The notes below the pieces were generated by a model, which ran no database searches, was not told where the DNA came from, and saw only the letters and a program-made list of their open reading frames with translations. A DNA stretch of 64,000 bases, taken from NCBI GenBank assembly GCA_050998805.1, contig JBPCPV010000022.1:27197-91196 (forward strand), read 5' to 3'. The position numbers and the translations under genes are program-made. Positions 1 through 11,834 of this stretch are shown piece by piece (the first letter of the stretch is position 1; each line of letters starts with the position of its first letter). This stretch comes from JAICKM01 sp050998805 (GTDB lineage: Bacteria > Chloroflexota > Chloroflexia > QHBQ01 > JAICKM01).

Positions 1-2221
<2,221 letters not shown>

Positions 2222-2225
<4 letters not shown>

Positions 2226-3304
2226 GCCGGCTGCCCGTAGCGCGCTTCCAGCCCCCGTATGTAGGCCCGGTAGTCGGCAGCGAGCGCGGGGCTGTCTATC
2301 ATCAGCAGGTTTTCGGCGTTCCCCTGTGCGTTGCGCGAGAAGTTGTAGCTGCCGGTGATCACCGTGTCGTCCACTATGATCACTTTGTTGTGCATGAAGT
2401 CGTGGATGCTGGTGGGAGACCAGGGCGTGCTGTCTTTGCCGGCCAGCCTGCCATACTGCACCAGGTCAGCAAAGGCGGGTATTTTCCAGCCATTGGTCGG
2501 CACCTGCTGCCACTGCTGGAACACGCCCTGCATCTGCGTGCGGTCGTAGATGCCGTCAATCGGCAAGCCTTCCTGTATCAGGTCGTGGAGCGCACCGAGT
2601 ATATGGCCCGACGTGAGGACATGGACGGCCAGGGTGACTTCGCGGTGGGCGCGCCCGAGGCAGTGCGCCACCATGGAGTCGATCCGCTGCCCCTGGCCGG
2701 GCGCGAAGTAGACAGTTGCATCGGCCGGCGCGCCTGCATAGCTCAGGGCCGCGCTGCCGGTGTCGTGAGCTCCGGTTGTCTGGATGTCGGCGGTGGACCA
2801 GAGTTCGCCGAAGTCTTGGGCGTAGTAGGCCGCCAGCTGTGGAGACGGGATGAAGAGGAGGTTGTTCTCCTGGAGCGACCAGGCGTCGTCGGTGAAGTTG
2901 CACGAGCCGGTCAAGACCTGAGCGTTCGGGGTGTTCGCGTCTACGATGATGTACTTCTGGTGCATCAGGTTCATCTCGCTGGCGATGGCCTTGCTCGGCA
3001 GGCCGGTGGTCGCCAGGTAGCTGCCGGTCTGGGTGGTGACCGGCTCCGCGCCGAGGGAGTGTGCGGCCCAGGGCGTCGCCGAGTTGTCGCCGGAGTCGTA
3101 GCAGATACGCACCCGCACGCCTGCGCTCTGCCGCGCCTGCAACGCGCCGATCAGCAGAGATTGGGCCTGGCCGGTGAGGTGCATATCGTAGATCGCGATG
3201 TCTACGCTCGCAGTCGCGCTCCCGACGAACGCGGCGAGCTGCCCCGCCACATCCGCCGCCGTCTGGCGCCCCTCCTCGAGAAAAAGCATCCGTAAGTCGC
3301 TCAT
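2222..3304 (-). CDS. Phospholipase D-like (HKD) protein
   Basis: A 360-residue protein with two HKD half-sites: HQKYIIVD near residue 125 and HNKVIIVD near residue 315, each followed by a TGSxNF-type segment (TGSCNF, TGSYNF) typical of the phospholipase D superfamily. The two histidines would form one active site for phosphodiester transfer or hydrolysis on a lipid or nucleic acid; the substrate cannot be read from sequence. No signal peptide is evident. The ATG is preceded by AAAGGA at good spacing. Its stop overlaps the TTG start of the downstream membrane protein, so the two are probably co-transcribed. Members of this superfamily include cardiolipin synthases and Nuc-type nucleases. Confidence 0.85.
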
Positions 3305-3313
3305 GTACTGTCC

Positions 3314-3366
3314 TTTCCGGTAAGCCGTCAGCTTTCAGCCGTCAGCCGTCAGCCGTCAGCAGTCGG
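3314..3366. repeat. Heptamer repeat cluster (GTCAGCC type)
   Basis: Tandem GCCGTCAGC / GCTTTCAGC units lie between the phospholipase D-like gene and the DUF366 gene. Next to it (3381-3402) is a CGTGTTGTTTCGTGGATGG segment that recurs in slightly different form at 17422-17440. Confidence 0.75.
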
Positions 3367-3403
3367 CTTCATAGTGTCTTTCGTGTTGTTTCGTGGATGG
3401 ATT

Positions 3404-3982
3404 TCAGCCCTCGGCAACAGACCGGACCTTGCACCGCGCCAGCCATATATCGGCGATCTCCGCCGAGTATACGCGCAGCAACTCAGGGGCGAACACCGCG
3501 ACGTCCACGCCGAGTTCCGCGAGGCCGACCGTCGGCACCGGAGTACCCTCTGTTTCGATGTTGAAGCCGGTGTGGATCAGCGTCGAGTTCGGCCCCGATG
3601 TGGCGATAGACACCGAGAGCTTACCGGGCGTGCCGTCCTCTCGGTCCAGGTAGAGGTCGTCGCCCCGCCGGGTCACGCGCCGCCTGGTCGCCTCCTCTAG
3701 CAGCTCGCCCGCCGTCACGATCAGCAGCCGTTGCCTGTAGACGCCGAGGTGCAGATCCCCGGTGAAGAACTCGGCGAGGAGATGCAGCATCCGCGGGCTG
3801 CGGATCGGTGCCTGCGCCTTCACGTCCTCGATGTCCACCATTTCGCCGAGGTCCACCCGGCACGGCCCCACGAAGGCCACAGCCGCGTCGCTGAGCAGGT
3901 CAAACTCGCGATAGAGCCAGTGCGGGGCAAGCTGCCGGCCATCGTATACGATGTCGGGTTCGGGGATAAACAGCGTCTGCAT
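3404..3982 (-). CDS. DUF366 family protein
   Basis: A 192-residue protein whose opening (MQTLFIPEPDIVYDG, then LAPHW) matches my recollection of DUF366, a small family of unknown function in archaea and thermophilic or Chloroflexota-like bacteria. I start it at the ATG at 3982, after GGGGAC, because this gives the usual family length. A TTG at 4039 would extend it by 19 residues and overlap the upstream S-layer gene. No membrane segments are visible. No biochemical role is established to my knowledge. Confidence 0.75.
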   Translation of the reverse strand: MQTLFIPEPDIVYDGRQLAPHWLYREFDLLSDAAVAFVGPCRVDLGEMVDIEDVKAQAPIRSPRMLHLLAEFFTGDLHLGVYRQRLLIVTAGELLEEATRRRVTRRGDDLYLDREDGTPGKLSVSIATSGPNSTLIHTGFNIETEGTPVPTVGLAELGVDVAVFAPELLRVYSAEIADIWLARCKVRSVAEG

Positions 3983-4026
3983 GGGTGTCCCCACAGCAAG
4001 ACTCTTGCCGTGGGGTACAACCTCTC

Positions 4027-7000
4027 CTACGGCCCGCAACTCACCGGAGGGTTAGTGATGCTCAGATAGACGATCTTGGCTATCTGCCCCCTTATCGCGT
4101 TGTTGAACGGCCTGAATGTGTGGTCGGAGTAGCCGCTGATCACCCCGTGGCAGACCGCCGTCTCTATTACCGTGTAGAACGTCGAGCCGCGCGGCACGTC
4201 AGTGAACGTCGGTGCCGGCGGGTTGGAGAGCGTCCAGCCCGCCGCTATCACATCTATCTTCGAGAGCTGGCCCCGCGTGACGTTGGCATACGGCAGGAAG
4301 TAGGGGCGGCGCTGTGCGTCGCAAGGACCGGCGGGTGCAGTACCGCAGTTGTACCCGCTCACGATGCCGTCGGCGTATGCGGTCTCCACCATCGGGAAGA
4401 ACGGATTGGAAGGGGGCACGTCGGTGAAGCTGTGGGCACCACCGCCCGGAGTGGTGATGGCTTTGTTGAAGCCGAGGACGACTATCTTGACCATCTGGGA
4501 GCGCGTCGTGTTGTTGTAGGGGCGGAAGGTGCAATCGCTGTAGCCGCTGATGATGCCGTGGCTCGCCAGATAGGTGACCGGGGTGTAGAAGTAGTCCGTG
4601 CTATGCACATCGCTGAAGGTGCCGTTGTCCACGTAACGCTCGACCAGCGTCTGCACCCGGTTGGCGCTGCGATCGCCGTGATTGCCGACAGCCCAGACAT
4701 CATGGCCGGCGAGGGCGACAACGCCCCACAGCGAAGTATAGCTTGGACCGAGGCCGGGACTGGGGACCAAGCTCCACGCCGCCCCGTCCCAATGCAAGAC
4801 CAATGCACCTCCCTGGCCGGCCGCATAGTCAATCGCGTCGCCCACGGCCCATAGGTCGTCCGGCCCACCAGCAGCGATGCTCCACAGCCGGCTGGCCGGC
4901 GGCAGGCTGGGGCTGGCCACCGGCCGCCAGGCACCCCCGTCCCAGTGCAGGATCAGCGTCTGTGGGCTAGTCCGGTTCGCTGTGCCCACCGCCCAGAGGT
5001 CGTTTGGTAACACCGCCGCCACCTGGACGAGCGTGCTAAAGGCCGGGTCCGGGTTCGGGCTGGGCACCTGGTGCCAGCTTGCGCCATCCCAGTGCTCGAC
5101 CAGGGTGCCGATGACGGCCCCCACCCCAAAGCCGGTCCCACCGACCGCCCAGATATTCTGGGCCGTGAGCGCGACGACTCCGGTCAGCGAGCCCAGGCCG
5201 GAGTACGTCGGGACCGTACTCCAATGCACCCCATCCCAGTGTAGGACCAGCGGCCGGTCGTCGCCTTGCCGGTTGTCGCCGCCGACCGCCCAGATGTCGG
5301 TAGGGGAAACCGCGGCGATACCTTCCAGCCCGCCGGCGGACACGGGGCTGGCGACCTGGGTCCAACGCGTACCGTCCCAATGCTCGATCAGAGGCGGCTC
5401 CGACGAGTCACCAACGCCCACCGCCCAGGCGTCATTAGACGCGACCGCCACGACGCCAACCAAGATCTCGTCGGTCTGCGGGCTGGGCACGACCTGCCAG
5501 ATCCGCCCATCCCAATGTTCGATCAGCGACCCGCCCGTGGCGATGTCACACCCGCCGGAGCCGACCGCCCAGATGTCGTCCGCCGTCCGCGCCGCCACGC
5601 CGAACAGCGCACCACAGGTGGGGTTATTCGGACTGTTGACGACCCGCCAGGAGGACGGACAGGTCGGCAGGGGCGTGGGCGTGGCCGTCGGGCCGACCGG
5701 GGTCTGCGTCGGTACAGGGGTGCTAGTCGGCGTTATGCTCGGCGGACCGGGCGTGTTCGTTGCTGTACTCATCGGAGTGCTGCTCGGTGGCATGGCTGTA
5801 TTCGTCACTGTACTCGCCGGTGTGTTGCTTGCCGGCATGGCTGTGTTTGTCACTGTGGACGTGGCCGTCGCTAGAGCCATATTCGTCGCCGTAGGCGTGG
5901 CGGTCGGCCCGCCGCAAGGGCCGCCGTATTTTTCCACCAATGTGAGGTAAGAGCCATTGGCATAGAATCCAACGGCCCAGACGTCGCCGTTTGCCAGAGC
6001 CGATATCGCAACCAGATAGTTGTAGGAGTTGCTGGGGCTCGGGCCGGGCACTACAGACCAGGCCGTACCGTTCCAGTGCTCCGTCAGCGTCTGGCGAGGG
6101 CCGTAGTTGTTGGTGTAAGATGATCCGACAGCCCAGACATCACCGCTTGCCAAAGCCGACACGGCATTTAGGTGATTGTCGTAGCTTCCGGGGTTGGGGC
6201 TGGATATCACCGACCAGGCTGTGCCGTCCCAGTGTTCCGTAAGTGTCTGGTGCATGTAGTTGTCGTTGGAGTAGTCGCCGACAGCCCAGACATCACCGCT
6301 TGCTAGAGCTGACACACCATAGAAATGGTTGTCGGCGCTGCCGGGGTTCGGGCTTGGCACGATAGACCAGGCTGTACCGTCCCAGTGTTCTGCCAATGTC
6401 TGTGGTGCGTTGCTGAGGTTCAAGTAGTATCCGACCGCCCAGATGTCTCCGCCCGACAGGGCCGACACTCCCCACAACAGGTTGTCGGCGCTGCCGGGGT
6501 TCGGGCTTGGCACGATAGACCAGGCTGTGCCGTCCCAGTGCTCCACCAGTGCCTGCGGGATGCTGTTGGAGTTGTTATAATATCCCACAGCCCAAACATC
6601 GCTGCCTGACAGAGCTGAGACTGCATAAAACTCGCCGGTGCCCACATTCGGGGTGGGCACAATCGACCAGCCCGTGCCGTTCCAGTGCTCCGCCAGCATC
6701 CGTAGTGAGTTAACGTAGTCGGGAAAGTAAGATCCAACAGCCCAAACATCGTCAGCCGATACCGCCGATACTCCGTACAAGAAGTTGCCCCGGCCGCTGG
6801 GATTCTGGCTGGGCACAACAGACCAGTCTGTGCCGTTCCAATGTTCGACTAGCGTCTGTTGGTTGACGTTGCCGTCGTATCCGACAGCCCAGATATCGTC
6901 ACTCGATCCTGCCGACATCGCGTAGAGAGTGTTATCGCCGCTGCCGACGTTCGGGCTGGGCACGACGTTCATCTGCCCGCAGACGGTTGGTACGGCCTGC

Positions 7001-7110
7001 GGGGCCGGTGGCGGCGGTTTCTGCGCTACCGCACTCGCCCCGTACAACACCCATGCCGACAGCACCAGCACTAGGGCCGCCGCCAGCCCTACTATCCAGT
7101 TCCGCTTCAT
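4027..7110 (-). CDS. Secreted S-layer-anchored beta-propeller protein (DVWAVG repeats, three SLH domains)
   Basis: A 1027-residue exported protein. A signal peptide (residues 1-29, ending near ASAVAQ) is followed by about seven copies of a roughly 50-residue repeat with the core DVWAVG plus EHWDGTAWSVVPSPNP. A Thr/Pro-rich linker (about 410-500), likely glycosylated, leads to six or seven more divergent repeats. Three S-layer homology domains (about 850-1020, GIISGYSD..FRP and GVISGYSD..FRP signatures) would bind cell-wall polymer. The repeats suggest beta-propellers exposed at the surface, for adhesion or sensing. The ATG has AAGGAG upstream. The start of the DUF366 gene may be read from the same transcript. 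Confidence 0.9.
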   Translation of the reverse strand: MKRNWIVGLAAALVLVLSAWVLYGASAVAQKPPPPAPQAVPTVCGQMNVVPSPNVGSGDNTLYAMSAGSSDDIWAVGYDGNVNQQTLVEHWNGTDWSVVPSQNPSGRGNFLYGVSAVSADDVWAVGSYFPDYVNSLRMLAEHWNGTGWSIVPTPNVGTGEFYAVSALSGSDVWAVGYYNNSNSIPQALVEHWDGTAWSIVPSPNPGSADNLLWGVSALSGGDIWAVGYYLNLSNAPQTLAEHWDGTAWSIVPSPNPGSADNHFYGVSALASGDVWAVGDYSNDNYMHQTLTEHWDGTAWSVISSPNPGSYDNHLNAVSALASGDVWAVGSSYTNNYGPRQTLTEHWNGTAWSVVPGPSPSNSYNYLVAISALANGDVWAVGFYANGSYLTLVEKYGGPCGGPTATPTATNMALATATSTVTNTAMPASNTPASTVTNTAMPPSSTPMSTATNTPGPPSITPTSTPVPTQTPVGPTATPTPLPTCPSSWRVVNSPNNPTCGALFGVAARTADDIWAVGSGGCDIATGGSLIEHWDGRIWQVVPSPQTDEILVGVVAVASNDAWAVGVGDSSEPPLIEHWDGTRWTQVASPVSAGGLEGIAAVSPTDIWAVGGDNRQGDDRPLVLHWDGVHWSTVPTYSGLGSLTGVVALTAQNIWAVGGTGFGVGAVIGTLVEHWDGASWHQVPSPNPDPAFSTLVQVAAVLPNDLWAVGTANRTSPQTLILHWDGGAWRPVASPSLPPASRLWSIAAGGPDDLWAVGDAIDYAAGQGGALVLHWDGAAWSLVPSPGLGPSYTSLWGVVALAGHDVWAVGNHGDRSANRVQTLVERYVDNGTFSDVHSTDYFYTPVTYLASHGIISGYSDCTFRPYNNTTRSQMVKIVVLGFNKAITTPGGGAHSFTDVPPSNPFFPMVETAYADGIVSGYNCGTAPAGPCDAQRRPYFLPYANVTRGQLSKIDVIAAGWTLSNPPAPTFTDVPRGSTFYTVIETAVCHGVISGYSDHTFRPFNNAIRGQIAKIVYLSITNPPVSCGP

Positions 7111-7171
7111 TGCCGTGCTCCTTCGCTTGCGATAGCCATTGCCGCGAGACGAGGTTGGGCTACGTATGCTA

Positions 7172-7200
7172 ATTATACCACCGGAACGTTCCTATTGCCA
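7172..7200 (-). promoter_or_regulatory. Promoter for the S-layer gene
   Basis: On the minus strand a TATAAT -10 (7177-7172) follows a weak CTGGCA -35 with an 18-base spacer. The spacer contains the perfect palindrome GGAACGTTCC (7183-7192), a possible operator of unknown factor. The transcript start lies about 55 bases before the ATG at 7110. Confidence 0.5.
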
Positions 7201-7226
7201 GACCAGGCTGCTCCCATCGGGCAGAA

Positions 7227-7259
7227 GAGATTCTTCGCTGCGGCTCAGAATGACAGTGG
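7227..7259. repeat. Dispersed repeat (GATTCTTCGCT..CTCAGAATGACA)
   Basis: This intergenic copy of a short element (ATTCTTCGCTGCGGCTCAGAATGACAGTGG, with one internal difference) recurs at 30425-30455 within the helicase gene. Elements of this type are familiar from many bacterial genomes, where translation yields the tell-tale peptide CHSERSEES. Confidence 0.7.
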
Positions 7260-7284
7260 GTGGGAGAAGTGGGCGGGAGCTGGG

Positions 7285-7313
7285 ATGACACGGCGGCCCC
7301 AGTCCCGTATAAT
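7285..7313 (+). promoter_or_regulatory. Promoter for the HAD phosphatase operon
   Basis: ATGACA (7285-7290), a 17-base spacer and TATAAT (7308-7313) match the sigma70-type consensus in 11 of 12 positions. Transcription would begin about 20 bases before the ATG at 7338. Confidence 0.65.
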
Positions 7314-7337
7314 AGGGGCGGGAGAAGGGAGAACGAT

Positions 7338-8183
7338 ATGGCCTTCAAGGCACTGCTGCTCGACATGGACGGTGTACTCTATCGGGGCGACACGCTCTTG
7401 CCGGGGGCGGCGGGCCTCTTTCCGGCTTTGCAGCGCGCGGGGGTTTCGGTTATACTGGTCACGAACAACTCGACGCGCTCGGCGGCTTCGGTCGCCTCGA
7501 AGCTACAGGGTATGGGCATCACCGTGCCGGTCAAGTCGATCCTCACCTCGGCTATGGCGACCGCGCGCTGGCTGCGCGGGCAGGCACCGGGCGGGGCGGG
7601 CGTTTACATCGTCGGCTCTGCCGACCTGGCGAAGGTCGTCATGGAATGCGAGGGGTGCGTGCTCGACGCCGAGTCGCCGGAGTTCGTGGTGGTCGGCCTC
7701 GACACCGAGGTGACGTATGCGAAGCTACGCACTGCGAGCCTGGCTATCGCACGCGGCGCACGTTTCGTCGCCACGAATGTAGACGCGAGCCTGCCGATGG
7801 AGGGCGGCGAGTTCTGGCCGGGGGCCGGGGCAATCGTCGCCGCTATCGCCAAGACAGTCGGGCGGGGACCGGATGTCGTGCTCGGCAAGCCGGAGCCTGC
7901 GCTATTCGAGCAGGCGGTGGAGATGCTGGGCCTGCCGCCCGAAGAGGTGCTGGTCGTCGGGGACCGCGCCGAGACCGACATACTTGCAGGCAAGCGGGCG
8001 GGGCTGCCGACGGCCCTCGTGCTCACCGGCGTGACCCAGCCGAGCGAGGTGGCGGGGCTGCCGCCGGAGATGCGCCCGGACTACGTATTTGATAACCTGG
8101 AGGAACTGCGGAAGGCGGTCTGCCGCATAGACCTGCCCCCGGCGGAGAACAAAGATGCCAAAACAACAGATACAGACGGCTGA
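7338..8183 (+). CDS. HAD-superfamily (IIA, NagD-like) phosphatase
   Basis: A 281-residue hydrolase with HAD motif I (DMDGVLYRGD, nucleophile the first Asp), motif II (LVTNNSTR), and the motif III/IV region (LGKPEPALFEQA, then VVGDRAETDILAGKRAG). The cap type and TNNS signature place it in subclass IIA with NagD and p-nitrophenylphosphatase-like or phosphoglycolate phosphatases; the physiological substrate is unknown. The ATG at 7338 follows AGAAGGGAG and sits just downstream of a good promoter; an in-frame ATG at 7260 is upstream of that promoter and unlikely. Its last 29 bases overlap the ridA start, so it heads an operon. Confidence 0.88.
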   Translation: MAFKALLLDMDGVLYRGDTLLPGAAGLFPALQRAGVSVILVTNNSTRSAASVASKLQGMGITVPVKSILTSAMATARWLRGQAPGGAGVYIVGSADLAKVVMECEGCVLDAESPEFVVVGLDTEVTYAKLRTASLAIARGARFVATNVDASLPMEGGEFWPGAGAIVAAIAKTVGRGPDVVLGKPEPALFEQAVEMLGLPPEEVLVVGDRAETDILAGKRAGLPTALVLTGVTQPSEVAGLPPEMRPDYVFDNLEELRKAVCRIDLPPAENKDAKTTDTDG

Positions 8184-8547
8184 CGCCCCCGGCGCTATCG
8201 GCCCATACTCCCAGGCCATCGTCGCCGGCGGCCTCGTTTTCTGCTCCGGCCAGGTTGCGATTGACCCCGCCACCAACCGGCTGATCGACGGCGACATCTC
8301 CGCGCAAACCCGCCGCGTGCTCGACAACCTCGACGCCGTGCTGCGGGCCGCTGGCTCAAGCCTCAGCGACGCCGTGAAGACCAGCGTCTTCCTGGCGAAC
8401 TTCGACGACTTCACCGCCATGAACGAAGCCTACGCCTCCTACTTCGGCGACACTCCTCCGGCCCGCTCGACCGTCGAAGTCGGTGCCCTGCCGAGGAACG
8501 CCCTCGTCGAGATAGACTGTATCGCCACTCTGACCGCCGCCCCATGA
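8155..8547 (+). CDS. ridA: RidA family reactive-intermediate deaminase
   Basis: A 130-residue protein spanning the full RidA/YjgF length. AIGPYSQAI near the N-terminus, FCSGQVAID, and the PARSTVEVGALPRNALVEID region carry the signatures, including the conserved Arg that binds substrate carboxylate. RidA hydrolyses 2-aminoacrylate/imines released by PLP enzymes and forms trimers. GGAGAACAAAG precedes the ATG. It overlaps the phosphatase gene upstream and the methyltransferase gene downstream (ATGA). A second RidA-like gene lies at 39317-39715. Confidence 0.92.
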   Translation: MPKQQIQTADAPGAIGPYSQAIVAGGLVFCSGQVAIDPATNRLIDGDISAQTRRVLDNLDAVLRAAGSSLSDAVKTSVFLANFDDFTAMNEAYASYFGDTPPARSTVEVGALPRNALVEIDCIATLTAAP

Positions 8548-9392
8548 CCTCTACCGCCGACGCGCCCGCCGAGACCGGCTTCCGGTTCGATTACGAAGAC
8601 CCCGCCACCGTCGAGGGCCGGGGCGCTCTGCGCGCCGATAGCCACGACCTGGCGGGGCTGCGCCTCGAGCGCTGCCTGGACGCCCTCGCCGATGCGGAGG
8701 GTCGCCTGCTCGAGATCGGCTGCGGCGCGGGGCGCAACCTGCGCGCCTTCGCCCACTACCGCCCCGACCTCGATCTCCACGGCACCGACATCAGCCGGCT
8801 CGCGCTCACGGAGGCCGAGCGGGCAGAGGGGCCGATAGCCTACAGGCTGGGCGACGCGCTCGACCTGCCCTATCCCGACGGCAGCTTCGACATCGTGGTG
8901 CTGTTCGACGTGCTCGAGCATGTCCCCGATGTGGGGCGCACCGTCGCCGAGATCGCCCGCGTGCTGCGGCCTGGCGGCGTGTTCCACTGCTTCGTGCCCT
9001 GCGAAGGCAACCCGCGCACGCTCTTCGCCCTGCTGCGGCACTCGAAGAGCCTGCCGATCCATCGCTGGAAGCGCGATCACATCGGTCACATCCAGATCCT
9101 CACCACCGGCGAGATCTGCGGCATCTTGTGGTCGCACGGCCTGCCGGTGACCGACGTCAGCTTCAGCTTCCACCTGCTCGGCCAGATACACGACGTGGTG
9201 GACTACTGGCGGCGCGAGCAGCTTGCGGGCGGTAGGGCGCGCAGCGCCCCCGCCCGCGCCGCCGTCCGCCTATTCAGCCGCGCCGTCTTCTACCCAACCT
9301 GGCGGCTCGCCTACTACGAAGACCGCGCCCGGATGCGCGACGGGCGCGCCGTCGGCGTCCACATCACCGCAACCAAGAAAGGCACCGCATGA
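8544..9392 (+). CDS. Class I SAM-dependent methyltransferase
   Basis: A 282-residue protein with the Rossmann motif I LLEIGCGAGRNLR (about 53-66), an acidic motif II (LHGTDISRLAL), and FDIVVLFDVLEHVPD followed by ARVLRPGGVFHCFVP, all typical of Methyltransf_11/25 enzymes. The substrate is unknown. The next two genes are a membrane protein and an O-antigen ligase-like protein, so a glycan or lipid carrier is possible but unproven. Start and stop codons overlap neighbours on both sides, indicating an operon. Confidence 0.85.
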   Translation: MTSTADAPAETGFRFDYEDPATVEGRGALRADSHDLAGLRLERCLDALADAEGRLLEIGCGAGRNLRAFAHYRPDLDLHGTDISRLALTEAERAEGPIAYRLGDALDLPYPDGSFDIVVLFDVLEHVPDVGRTVAEIARVLRPGGVFHCFVPCEGNPRTLFALLRHSKSLPIHRWKRDHIGHIQILTTGEICGILWSHGLPVTDVSFSFHLLGQIHDVVDYWRREQLAGGRARSAPARAAVRLFSRAVFYPTWRLAYYEDRARMRDGRAVGVHITATKKGTA

Positions 9393-10351
9393 TCCGCATC
9401 TGGACCGCCGCCGCGATAGCCGCCGCGCTGCTGCTGGTGTTGATGGGCAGGGTGATCCCCCTACCGGCGCTGGTCACCGGCGAGGAAGGCTCGCGCACCA
9501 CTCTGGTCACCGCGCGCACCGAGGCGATCACCGCGCGCTACCAGTTCCAGCAGGCCGAACTCGACTACGAACGCTTCCTCACCGCCCCGTTGAGCAACCT
9601 GCCCGACGAACTCCGCCAGGAAGCCGACCAGCTCGATGCCGGGGGCGACCGCCAGACGATCATGGAGCAGGCACACACCCGCGTCGCCCGCATGATCGAC
9701 CTCGGCAAGGCGATGTCCCCCTACGCCGAGGCCGGCGACGACTTCTTCGTCAAACTTCTCCACTACGATGACGCGCTGATGAGCTGGACCCGTTCGCTCG
9801 GCGCGCGCAGCGAGCAGTTGCGTGCCTCAACCTGGCCGATCCTCGAATGGCTGAAACGCTATCCCGTGCCGGTCGGCAAAGACACCGAGTTCATCTTCGC
9901 GCCCGCGAGCGCGTCCAGTCCGATCTTGACGCCTATCGCGGGCGCTCCGGTGATGCCCGGCATGGCGAGCGCGCCCCCGCCGATCAGCACGACACTCAGC
10001 ACGCTTGAGCAGGTCGCGCCCCAGCTTGACGCCCCCGACGCCGGCTCGGCCACGCTCCGCCGGATCGCCCTCATCGGCGACCAGTTGTGGGCCGACGGCA
10101 AGAACCTGCCGAGCGTAGACCGCTACCACGACGGCTATTTCAGCGCCCTCCGCCGCTATGACGCCGAATCGGTCGAGGTCGCCGTCAGCCCCGAACCGGC
10201 GCTCGGCAACACGCAGGCAATCCTTGCCTGGGGAGGCGCGGTCGGCCTCGGCGGGCTGCTTCTGCTGGCACTGTTGCTGCTACTGGCCCCGCCGGCGTTC
10301 TGGCGGCGCTTCCGGCTGCTCCGCGCCGTAGCTGCGGAGGCTCCGGTCTAA
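9389..10351 (+). CDS. Membrane protein of unknown function with two terminal TM helices
   Basis: A 320-residue protein not recognised as any family. An N-terminal hydrophobic segment (about 6-28) and a C-terminal one (about 282-302) flank a soluble, mostly helical region of about 250 residues containing a Pro/Ala-rich stretch near 170-200. The soluble part probably lies outside the membrane. It overlaps the methyltransferase gene by 4 bases and is followed 1 base later by an O-antigen ligase-like gene, so a role in cell-surface polysaccharide assembly is inferred from position only. Confidence 0.7.
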   Translation: MIRIWTAAAIAAALLLVLMGRVIPLPALVTGEEGSRTTLVTARTEAITARYQFQQAELDYERFLTAPLSNLPDELRQEADQLDAGGDRQTIMEQAHTRVARMIDLGKAMSPYAEAGDDFFVKLLHYDDALMSWTRSLGARSEQLRASTWPILEWLKRYPVPVGKDTEFIFAPASASSPILTPIAGAPVMPGMASAPPPISTTLSTLEQVAPQLDAPDAGSATLRRIALIGDQLWADGKNLPSVDRYHDGYFSALRRYDAESVEVAVSPEPALGNTQAILAWGGAVGLGGLLLLALLLLLAPPAFWRRFRLLRAVAAEAPV

Positions 10352-10352
10352 G

Positions 10353-11825
10353 ATGGAAACGACCCAGCCCCGGTCGGCACCCGCCTTCGCGGATACCAGA
10401 GTGCGTCCAAACATCACCGCCATACTCCGTTCCGACGGCGCGGCCATCGCCGGCTTGTTCCTCGCCGCCGGGGTCTTCTACCTGGGGCCTGGCTTGACCT
10501 TCGCCGTGCTCGGCGGCGCGCTCTATTTGGCTCTCGCCCTCTGGAAGCCGTACCTGACCCCGGTGCCGATCATCGCCGCCGCGTCGCTCTTCTACCGGCC
10601 CCGGCCCATCAGCAACTACGTCTTCCCACTGGCCGAGGTGCTGATCGTGCTGTCGATCGCGGCCTGGGGCCTGCGCGACAGTTTCGACATCCTGCGACGG
10701 CCCGGCGGCCTGGCGGTGCCCGACCTCGTACGCGACCTCATGCGCGATGCCATCCGTAGGCCGTTCGTCTGGGCCGCCGCCGGCTTCCTAGCCGTGGGTG
10801 TGCTCGCCCTCTTCCTGCCCCATCCCACCCACCGCGCCGAGGCGTTGCGCGAGTTCCGCTGGACCATCGTCGAGCCGATCCTCTTCTTCGGCCTCATCGC
10901 CCGCTACATCAGGACCGAGCGCGACATCCTGCGCGTGCTCACCGCGTTCTTGGTGCCGTGCGCGCTCAACGCCCAGGTAGGCGTGGACCAGTACCTCTTC
11001 GGCGACACATGGAGCATGGAGGGGGTGGGCCGAGCAATCGGCCTCTATACCGGGGCCACCGGCTTCGGGATCTTCGTCGGGCGGGGGCTGGCGATTGCGG
11101 CCACGCTCGCTCTCTTCCTGCCGTGGGCCGACGTCAAGCTGAGGCGTTGGCGGTGGGCGTTCGCTCTGCTCTGCGTGCCCCTCGGCCTCGGCATGATATT
11201 CAGCTTCACGCGCGGGGCCTGGGTCGGCGTCGCGGTCGCCCTCGTCGCGGTCATGCTGCTGGGGCGCTCCTGGCGCATCCTGGCGGGCTTCATCGGCATC
11301 GCGGCAGCCGGCACCGCCGCGATCCTGATCCGCTACGGCGACCTCGAGCGGTTCAGCACATCCGGGAGCAGCCTCCTCTCGCGCACCGACATCTGGGCGG
11401 CGGCCCTCCGCGTCATCCGCGACCACCCGTGGGCAGGTATCGGACAGGACCAGTTCCTCTACCAAGACGCCAAATACGGCATCCCGAACACCCGCTTCCA
11501 GACCGTCTCGCACCCCCACGACTGGGTGCTCGACACCTGGCTGCGCCTCGGCATCTGGGGCCTCGCCCTGATGGTCGCCACCTTCGCCGCCTTCTACTGG
11601 TACGGCATCCGCGCCTTTCGCGGCCGCTCCGGCACGCTCCTCGGCGCGCTGATCCTCGCGCTCATCGCCGGCATGACAGACCACATAGTCCACGGCTTCT
11701 TCGACATGGCCTACTTCACCCAGGATCTCGCGCTCGCCTTCTGGATGCTCGTCGGGCTGATGGGCGCGGTCGTGCTCATGGGGCGGCAAGAAGTGAAATC
11801 TGAAATAATACCCGAAACGATATAG
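10353..11825 (+). CDS. O-antigen ligase / Wzy-like polytopic membrane protein
   Basis: A 490-residue protein with about ten to twelve predicted membrane helices. The C-terminal half contains FSFTRGAWVG and, in a large loop, HPWAGIGQDQF followed by SHPHDWVLDTWLRLGIWG, matching the Wzy_C/WaaL O-antigen ligase family, in which the loop His and Arg residues act in glycan transfer from undecaprenyl carriers. It is the last of the tightly spaced surface-glycan genes after the methyltransferase. Whether it is a ligase or a polymerase cannot be told from sequence. Confidence 0.85.
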   Translation: METTQPRSAPAFADTRVRPNITAILRSDGAAIAGLFLAAGVFYLGPGLTFAVLGGALYLALALWKPYLTPVPIIAAASLFYRPRPISNYVFPLAEVLIVLSIAAWGLRDSFDILRRPGGLAVPDLVRDLMRDAIRRPFVWAAAGFLAVGVLALFLPHPTHRAEALREFRWTIVEPILFFGLIARYIRTERDILRVLTAFLVPCALNAQVGVDQYLFGDTWSMEGVGRAIGLYTGATGFGIFVGRGLAIAATLALFLPWADVKLRRWRWAFALLCVPLGLGMIFSFTRGAWVGVAVALVAVMLLGRSWRILAGFIGIAAAGTAAILIRYGDLERFSTSGSSLLSRTDIWAAALRVIRDHPWAGIGQDQFLYQDAKYGIPNTRFQTVSHPHDWVLDTWLRLGIWGLALMVATFAAFYWYGIRAFRGRSGTLLGALILALIAGMTDHIVHGFFDMAYFTQDLALAFWMLVGLMGAVVLMGRQEVKSEIIPETI

Positions 11826-11834
11826 GAGACGTTG

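Noticed and set aside
7183..7192. GGAACGTTCC as a LexA box
   Set aside because: The half-sites abut without the four-base spacer of the GAAC-N4-GTTC consensus.
7260..7337. Upstream extension of the HAD phosphatase to an ATG at 7260
   Set aside because: It would cross the promoter -10 and the ribosome-binding site of the ATG at 7338.
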